Shown here: positions 1 to 5,319 of the stretch, one piece after another
Position numbering within the stretch: position 1 is the first letter of the stretch
Layout: every line of letters starts with the position of its first letter
The notes under the pieces: model-generated
What the model was told of the DNA's origin: nothing
Seen by the model: only the letters and a program-made list of their open reading frames with translations
Database searches by the model: none
Position numbers and translations under genes: made by a program
NCBI GenBank assembly: GCA_030705665.1
Contig: JAUZQA010000311.1
Span: 1-5,319 of the forward strand
Reading direction: 5' to 3'
From: Bacillota bacterium
GTDB lineage: Bacteria > Bacillota > Bacilli > Bacillales_B > DSM-18226
DNA length: 5,319 bases

Positions 1-68
1 TACCAGAGCGTTCTGAATTACCTGCTGAAATTAACGAAGCACTTATCGTTGAGTTCTACTCTCGTTAA
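1..68 (+). CDS. rpsD: 30S ribosomal protein S4, C-terminal end (partial)
   Basis: Only the last 21 complete codons and the TAA stop are present; bases 1-2 finish a codon begun outside the window. The visible peptide ends in PERSELPAEINEA followed by LIVEFYSR, which I recognise as the conserved C-terminus of bacterial S4. S4 is a primary 16S rRNA binding protein that starts assembly of the 30S subunit body; in Bacillus it also represses its own mRNA through the leader, which lies outside this window. The gene is followed 24 bases later by a hairpin terminator, so rpsD appears to end its transcript here. It faces the four-His membrane protein gene on the opposite strand. Confidence 0.93.
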   Translation, partial: PERSELPAEINEALIVEFYSR

Positions 69-92
69 TTAAAATGCTTTGTAAAAGGCATT

Positions 93-142
93 AAAAAAAT
101 CCCAAGAAACCTTGTTTATCAATGTTTCTCGGGATTTTTTTT
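93..142. terminator. Two-way rho-independent terminator between rpsD and the membrane protein gene
   Basis: The arms AGAAAC (105-110) and GTTTCT (124-129) pair, then CCC/GGG (101-103, 131-133), then A-rich against T-rich flanks (93-100 with 134-141), around a 13-base loop. Both ends carry a run of seven or more A/T, so it can stop transcription from either side. The single non-matching position (A104 against C130) is an A-C mismatch in the rpsD transcript but becomes a G-U wobble in the opposite transcript, so the hairpin should be slightly firmer for the minus-strand gene. Confidence 0.9.
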
Positions 143-162
143 ATGTCTTTGGGCTCTAATGG

Positions 163-663
163 CTAAATCGGAATAAACATATGTATCAATAATAAAACGA
201 TAAATACGAATGCTATCGTTCGATGGAATTTTTTTCGAAATCCTGATGCTTTTTTGTGACGAAGGTATCCCCCAAACAATGTAATCATTAAAAATATAAA
301 TGTACTATACCCCATTATCATCTTGATATTTTCATATCCAATGAGCGGTCCCATTTTAAAAAAGTTAATCAACACATGGGCAATAATTAGAAGGGTGGCA
401 GTAATCGCGATTTTTATATGCCATTTCATAAAATATCTTGAGAAAGTTGCAAGACGAACTTTAATCTCTCTCTGTTTCGTTTTCCGAATAATTAAGAAAA
501 TAAAATACATATTCACATTAAAGACAAATAAAATCATAGCTATCTGCGCTAAAAACTGACTGATCACAATCAATGTGTTGTCATGTGGACGAAGGAACCA
601 AATGTAAATAATGGAGAGTAAAACAAGAACGACATTGGCAAAAGTCCATATCCTATGGTACAT
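163..663 (-). CDS. Small four-His membrane protein, ferric-reductase-like haem domain (putative)
   Basis: A 166-residue hydrophobic protein with about five membrane segments, roughly at residues 5-24, 32-60, 82-102, 113-133 and 147-166. Segments 3 and 5 each contain a His pair with exactly 13 residues between (H82/H96 and H147/H161). The stretch from segment 4 to 5 has the shape G-Y-L-R...F-R-K-K-F-H-R, as in ferric-reductase-like or YedZ-type b-haem domains. I infer binding of one or two b haems and a role in electron transfer across the membrane. There is no flavin or NAD binding domain, so an electron partner would have to be separate. The start at 663 is chosen because AGAAGGTGA lies 8 bases upstream; the ATG at 708 adds 15 residues encoded by the ribosome binding region and has no such site. 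It seems to be monocistronic. The family call is by pattern only; a non-haem membrane protein remains possible. Confidence 0.82.
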   Translation of the reverse strand: MYHRIWTFANVVLVLLSIIYIWFLRPHDNTLIVISQFLAQIAMILFVFNVNMYFIFLIIRKTKQREIKVRLATFSRYFMKWHIKIAITATLLIIAHVLINFFKMGPLIGYENIKMIMGYSTFIFLMITLFGGYLRHKKASGFRKKFHRTIAFVFIVLLLIHMFIPI

Positions 664-671
664 AAAAAAAA

Positions 672-680
672 TCACCTTCT
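672..680 (-). promoter_or_regulatory. Ribosome binding site that fixes the start at 663
   Basis: On the minus strand AGAAGGTGA is followed by eight T and then ATG. This match to the 16S rRNA tail at ideal spacing favours the 166-residue start over the in-frame ATG at 708. Confidence 0.8.
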
Positions 681-703
681 TCTGGTTTTTATCTAGCAAG
701 TAA

Positions 704-731
704 ATCATAAGTTATGGCTTATTAAAGCCAT
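704..731 (-). promoter_or_regulatory. Possible -10 box and adjacent inverted repeat upstream of the four-His gene
   Basis: On the minus strand TATGAT (709-704) differs from the sigma-A -10 consensus at one base. Four bases upstream lies a perfect 7-base inverted repeat, ATGGCTT-atta-AAGCCAT (714-731), which would fill the spacer and -35 region. No good -35 box is visible, so this could be an operator-controlled promoter, or the repeat could be a chance palindrome. Weak evidence. Confidence 0.25.
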
Positions 732-763
732 CCATTAACATATGTAGTATTAATCTACCATAC

Positions 764-768
764 AGGAG
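764..768 (+). promoter_or_regulatory. Ribosome binding site of the possible small gene
   Basis: AGGAG with 8 bases to the ATG at 777. It is the main reason to take the 35-codon frame seriously, since the rest of this spacer has no other site of this quality on the plus strand. Confidence 0.4.
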
Positions 769-776
769 ATTTATCC

Positions 777-884
777 ATGGTGAATAGAATCACACTTTTT
801 GGAAAAGTTTTCAAAACTCTATACCTTTCATTTTATGTACTCTCGTTAATAGTCCCCTTTCATTCATTTTTAAATAAAGTATAA
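777..884 (+). CDS. Possible small membrane protein of 35 residues
   Basis: A short open frame starting ATG-GTG and ending TAA. AGGAG (764-768) lies 8 bases upstream of the ATG, and a hairpin terminator begins 14 bases after the stop. The product begins MVNRITLFGK and then has a hydrophobic stretch at about residues 15-32 (LYLSFYVLSLIVPF and onward), ending in N-K-V: a basic N-terminus with a single membrane span. I do not recognise it. No clear promoter is visible; the nearest candidate boxes (TTAACA at 735-740) are too close to the ribosome binding site to be convincing. Against it: the frame is short, the region is AT-rich, and part of it resembles the rpsD 3' end, so it may be decayed sequence with a chance frame. 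It would share its terminator with tyrS. Confidence 0.35.
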   Translation: MVNRITLFGKVFKTLYLSFYVLSLIVPFHSFLNKV

Positions 885-943
885 ACTTTGTAAATAATAA
901 AACCCCTAGAAACCATATTAAATCATTGGTTCTAGGGGTTTTT
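838..943 (+). repeat. Degenerate second copy of the rpsD end and terminator (possible)
   Basis: Three blocks occur in the same order here and at 57-142: TACTCTCGTTAAT (57-69 and 838-850, exact 13 bases), CTTTGTAAA (77-85 and 886-894), and AGAAACC with the terminator (105-142 and 908-943). Offsets are 781, 809 and 803 bases, so small insertions or deletions are needed. In the first copy the 13-base block is the last rpsD codons (Y-S-R-stop). The terminator likeness is partly forced by hairpin pairing, so the case rests on the collinear order. Confidence 0.35.
899..943. terminator. Two-way rho-independent terminator after tyrS
   Basis: The left arm AAAACCCCTAGA (899-910) pairs fully with 931-942, then ACCA (912-915) pairs with TGGT (927-930); A911 is a one-base bulge and the loop is about 11 bases. 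On the minus strand the stem is followed by TTTTATTATTT and lies 45 bases past the tyrS stop, so it ends the tyrS transcript. On the plus strand it is followed by TTTTTATTT and could end a transcript of the small ORF at 777-884. Confidence 0.9.
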
Positions 944-987
944 ATTTGTCACTTTTTATTAGCTCTGTTAAAAGATTGGGTCGAAAA

Positions 988-2525
<1,538 letters not shown>

Positions 2526-2531
2526 ATCACT

Positions 2532-2561
2532 TTTTTACCACAATTTCATGTATAATGTCAA
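2532..2561 (-). promoter_or_regulatory. tyrS promoter (sigma-A type)
   Basis: On the minus strand a perfect TTGACA (2561-2556) is followed after 18 bases by TAAAAA (2537-2532), preceded by TGG, an extended -10 arrangement. Transcription would begin near 2525, giving a leader of about 278 bases that contains the whole T-box. The -10 box itself is only 4/6. Confidence 0.65.
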
Positions 2562-2617
2562 ACCTATTGCGGGAATCTCAAAATATGGGGAATAGTGTCT
2601 AATACATTATGCCTATA

Positions 2618-2626
2618 TGCTATAAT
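2618..2626 (+). promoter_or_regulatory. Promoter -10 region for the penicillin-binding protein
   Basis: TGC-TATAAT is a perfect extended -10 box (TGnTATAAT) 27 bases before the start codon, giving a 5' leader of about 20 bases that contains the ribosome binding site. No good -35 box is seen 16-18 bases upstream (TCTAAT at 2598), which is usual for extended -10 promoters. It fires away from the tyrS promoter, and the two share the 2525-2633 spacer. Confidence 0.6.
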
Positions 2627-2640
2627 ATTGTTGATTTTAT

Positions 2641-2649
2641 AAGGAGGTG
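2641..2649 (+). promoter_or_regulatory. Strong ribosome binding site of the penicillin-binding protein gene
   Basis: AAGGAGGTG is a near-complete complement of the 16S rRNA 3' tail, 4 bases from its end to the ATG (about 7 from the AGGAGG core). It fixes the start at 2654. Confidence 0.85.
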
Positions 2650-2653
2650 TGCG

Positions 2654-5319
2654 ATGAAAGATAGTTGGCTAACAAAAATAAAATCAAGAGAAAATATAGG
2701 AAAAGATAGAAAGAAGCGGCAGACTTTTTGGAATATTATCCTTATTTTTTTTACTATTGTTATTCTCTGCATCAGTTTTGGTGTTGGATTAGGTGCTGGT
2801 TTCTTTGCCTCTCTTGTGAAGGATGAACCCATCCGCTCCTATAGCAGTATGAAAAAAGATATTTATGACTATACCGAGACATCCAATCTTTATTTTTCAA
2901 ATGATGTTTATCTCGGAAAACTAAATTCAGACTTAGACCGTGATGAAGTAAAGCTTGATCAAGTATCCAAATATTTAATTAATGCTGTAGTCGCTACAGA
3001 GGATGAGTATTTTTATCAGCATAAGGGGGTTGTCCCCAAATCAATCCTCCGAGCCTTTTTACAAACGGTCACACATTCCCCTGTTCAAACTGGAGGAAGC
3101 ACCCTGACACAACAATTAATTAAAAATCAGATCTTAACAGATGAAGTTTCTTTTCAACGAAAAGCAAATGAAATTTTGCTTGCGCTTCGTTTAGAGAAAT
3201 TTTTTTCTAAAAAAGAGATCCTTGAAGCCTATTTAAATGTGTCTACATTTGGAAGAAATTCGTCGGGGAAAAATATTGCAGGTGTCGGGACAGCTGCTGA
3301 AGGAATTTTTGGAAAAAACGTAAAAGATTTAACATTACCTGAAGCTGCCTTTATTGCCGGCCTTCCACAAAGTCCTTTTGGTTACACACCGTTTACCAAG
3401 GATGGTACAGTTAAAAGTGATCTTCAGCCTGGAATTTCCAGAATGAAAACAGTCTTAAAGAGGATGTATGATGGCGGTTATATCAATCATAGCCAATTCG
3501 CAGAAGCATCAGCGTATAACATCTCTAAAGACTTTGTTCCATCAAAAGATAATCCAAATGAAAAATACCCATGGCTTACTGTGGAAATAGAAAACCGGGC
3601 CAGCCAAGTACTTGCTCCAATACTCGCAAAAAACGATGGGATTGATGAAAAGACATTTGATAAGGATCAAAACCTTAAAAATAAATATATATCTTTAGCA
3701 GGCCGTGATCTTCGGCAAAAAGGTTATGAAATTCATACGACGATTAATAAAGATATTTATGATGCCATGCAAAAAGCTAAAGATCAGTATCCCTCATATG
3801 GGCCTGATAAACCACAGGTTGTTAAAGACCCCAACACAGGCGAGAGTACAACAATCATGGAGCCGGTTGAAGTGGGAGCCATGCTGATCGAAAATAAAAC
3901 CGGGAAAATTATTAGCTTTGTAGGCGGCAGAGATTATAACAGACAGCAGCTTAACCATGCGACAAGTGCCATTCGCCAAAATGGCTCGACGATGAAGCCG
4001 CTTCTTGTTTATGCTCCAGCCTTTGAACTTGGGAAAGCATCACCGGGAACCGTTCTGCCCGATGTGGCCTTAAAGTTAAACCCAGAGGACCCGAATAATC
4101 CATGGCCGCATAACTATGATCTTCGTTATAGCGGCTTGGTTTCTACGAGGTATGCTCTTACAAAGTCCTATAACGTTCCAGCCGTAAAGCTTTACAAAGA
4201 TATCGTCAGTCAAAATCCCGCAAAGTACTTAGAGAAAATGGGTTTTACATCCCTTGTAAAGGATGACTATACAAATCTGGCAACAGCCATTGGTTCACTT
4301 AAACACGGTGTTACTGTTGAGGAAAATACGAATGCTTTTACAACATTCGCCAATGATGGGAAATTTATTGATGCTTATTTGATTGATAAAATTGTCGATA
4401 AACATGGTAAGATCGTTTATCAGCATGAAGTAAAGCCGGTTGACGTCTTTTCCCCGCAAACAGCCTTTTTAACCCTTGATATGATGAGGGATGTTATAAG
4501 TAAAGGTACCGCCGCGGGCATCAATGGAGAGTTAAAGTTCAAAGCTGATTGGGCCGGCAAAACTGGAACGGGCGTGGATTACTTTGATTCTTGGTTCGTG
4601 GCCACTAATCCAAATGTAACTTTTGGAATTTGGACAGGATATGACACGCCGAAATCGCTGCAGTCCAAAGAAAGTTTGACTTATAGTCAAAGAACAAATA
4701 ATCTTTGGGCAGATTTAATTAATTCCGCCTATGATGTTAAGCCTGACTTAATTGCTCCAAAAGAGGAATTTAAAAAACCTGATGGAATTGTAAAGCTTTC
4801 CTATTGTGGGGTTTCTGGTTTGCTACCGTCTAAGACATGTTCAGATGCAGGTCTTGTGGAAAGTGATTATTTTAATTCAAAATTTGCTCCAAAAGAGGAA
4901 GATGACAGTCTTATTAGTGGAAAATATGTTGAAGTGAATGGACGTAGATATTTAGCTGATGATTCTACACCAGATGATTTTGCTCAAAAAGGACTTATGC
5001 TAAATCCAGATTTTATCAATCGTTTAGTCGGCCATAATTTTACTGATTATAATCAACTCATTCCTAAAAAAGACCGTTGGGCTTCTATTTTTGTCCCGGG
5101 TGCAAAGATTGAAGAAAACGGAAAACAGCCTGCCAGCGTCACTTTGAACGTTTCAGGAAATACTTTGTCATGGAGCCCTGTTCCTGAACCAGACATTATC
5201 GGCTATCGGGTGTACAAAAGCGGGTTATTTACACATAGAGTAGCAAGCATTAAAGCCGGTTCTTCTCTTAGCTATACAGCTTCAGATGGTGATTATTATG
5301 TAACTGCTGTAGATATTAA
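2654..5319 (+). CDS. Class A penicillin-binding protein, bifunctional glycosyltransferase/transpeptidase (partial at 3' end)
   Basis: It polymerises lipid II into glycan strands and cross-links stem peptides outside the membrane. 888 codons are present and the frame is open at the right edge; the final TAA-like bases are out of frame. A basic cytoplasmic tail (1-24) is followed by one membrane segment (about 26-50). The GT51 glycosyltransferase domain has E116-DEYFYQHKG (catalytic Glu first), GGSTLTQQ at 147-154, R169-K...EILEAYLN to 195, then the G-V-G-T-A-A-E and LPQSPF-Y-P stretches. The transpeptidase domain has S445-T-M-K448 (nucleophile Ser), S505-Y-N507 and K636-T-G638. Two cysteines (C718, C729) sit in the S-Y-C-G-V-S-G region after it. 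A charged linker (about 735-820) leads to a fibronectin type III domain from about 824, cut by the window edge. No frameshift is seen. It is divergent from tyrS. It is of the PBP1A/1B type; I cannot assign a specific pbp/pon symbol. Confidence 0.96.
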   Translation, partial: MKDSWLTKIKSRENIGKDRKKRQTFWNIILIFFTIVILCISFGVGLGAGFFASLVKDEPIRSYSSMKKDIYDYTETSNLYFSNDVYLGKLNSDLDRDEVKLDQVSKYLINAVVATEDEYFYQHKGVVPKSILRAFLQTVTHSPVQTGGSTLTQQLIKNQILTDEVSFQRKANEILLALRLEKFFSKKEILEAYLNVSTFGRNSSGKNIAGVGTAAEGIFGKNVKDLTLPEAAFIAGLPQSPFGYTPFTKDGTVKSDLQPGISRMKTVLKRMYDGGYINHSQFAEASAYNISKDFVPSKDNPNEKYPWLTVEIENRASQVLAPILAKNDGIDEKTFDKDQNLKNKYISLAGRDLRQKGYEIHTTINKDIYDAMQKAKDQYPSYGPDKPQVVKDPNTGESTTIMEPVEVGAMLIENKTGKIISFVGGRDYNRQQLNHATSAIRQNGSTMKPLLVYAPAFELGKASPGTVLPDVALKLNPEDPNNPWPHNYDLRYSGLVSTRYALTKSYNVPAVKLYKDIVSQNPAKYLEKMGFTSLVKDDYTNLATAIGSLKHGVTVEENTNAFTTFANDGKFIDAYLIDKIVDKHGKIVYQHEVKPVDVFSPQTAFLTLDMMRDVISKGTAAGINGELKFKADWAGKTGTGVDYFDSWFVATNPNVTFGIWTGYDTPKSLQSKESLTYSQRTNNLWADLINSAYDVKPDLIAPKEEFKKPDGIVKLSYCGVSGLLPSKTCSDAGLVESDYFNSKFAPKEEDDSLISGKYVEVNGRRYLADDSTPDDFAQKGLMLNPDFINRLVGHNFTDYNQLIPKKDRWASIFVPGAKIEENGKQPASVTLNVSGNTLSWSPVPEPDIIGYRVYKSGLFTHRVASIKAGSSLSYTASDGDYYVTAVDI
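5120..5319 (+). other. Fibronectin type III domain at the C-terminus of the PBP (partial)
   Basis: Residues 823-888 read PASVTLNVSGNTLSWSPV, then PDIIGYRVYKSG and, further on, Y-Y-V-T-A-V-D. The W-S-P-V, G-Y-x-V-Y and Y-x-V-x-A-V-D pattern is that of an FN3 fold. Such domains occur at the C-terminus of some Bacillus class A PBPs and probably act as a spacer or carbohydrate/protein contact outside the cell. The last strand is near its end at the window edge, so the protein may stop shortly after. Confidence 0.75.

Noticed and set aside
323..559. 78-codon plus-strand frame
   Set aside because: It lies antisense inside the four-His membrane protein gene, has no convincing ribosome binding site, and looks like a shadow frame.
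664..708. 15-residue upstream extension of the four-His membrane protein
   Set aside because: The extra codons translate the AGAAGGTGA ribosome binding site, and the ATG at 708 lacks such a site.
2551..2556. TATAAT on the plus strand as a second PBP promoter
   Set aside because: No -35 box is found at a suitable distance, and it overlaps the tyrS -35 region; TGCTATAAT at 2618 is better placed.
2620..2832. 70-codon minus-strand frame
   Set aside because: Antisense to the start of the PBP and its ribosome binding site; its hydrophobicity mirrors the coding of the PBP membrane segment.
3705..3979. Overlapping 60- and 61-codon frames on the two strands
   Set aside because: Both lie inside the PBP gene, whose catalytic motifs are continuous across this stretch.
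5317..5319. TAA at the very end of the window as the PBP stop codon
   Set aside because: The PBP frame reads GTA-GAT-ATT-AA, so this triplet is out of frame and the gene continues beyond the edge.

Overview
The window looks like chromosomal core sequence from a low-GC, Gram-positive Bacillaceae bacterium. Evidence for this is strong AGGAGG-type ribosome binding sites, AT-rich spacers, a tyrosine T-box leader, a TyrS that aligns closely with the Geobacillus/Bacillus enzyme, and an rpsD / tyrS / class A penicillin-binding protein neighbourhood. I see no mobile element, CRISPR array, tRNA or rRNA gene.

Layout from left to right. Bases 1-68 are the last 21 codons and stop of rpsD (ribosomal protein S4, + strand). 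A hairpin terminator (93-142) that works in both directions separates it from a convergent gene (163-663, - strand). That gene encodes a 166-residue membrane protein with two H-x13-H pairs resembling the haem-binding helices of ferric-reductase-like proteins. Bases 664-898 hold a possible 35-codon small membrane protein gene on the + strand (777-884), several small inverted repeats, and sequence resembling the rpsD 3' end. A second two-way terminator (899-943) follows. tyrS lies on the - strand (988-2247), preceded by a tyrosine T-box leader (2263-2525) with its own promoter. Divergently on the + strand, a bifunctional class A penicillin-binding protein starts at 2654 and runs off the right edge inside a C-terminal fibronectin type III domain.

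Functionally this is mostly housekeeping: translation (S4, TyrRS) and cell wall synthesis (PBP). The T-box ties tyrS expression to the level of uncharged tRNA-Tyr. Genes alternate in direction, so each convergent pair shares one terminator and tyrS and the PBP share a divergent promoter region. The least ordinary parts are the small four-His membrane protein, the unlisted small ORF, and collinear matches between the rpsD tail plus terminator (57-142) and 838-943, which suggest an old, decayed duplication flanking the four-His gene. I did not find a clearly new multi-gene system.
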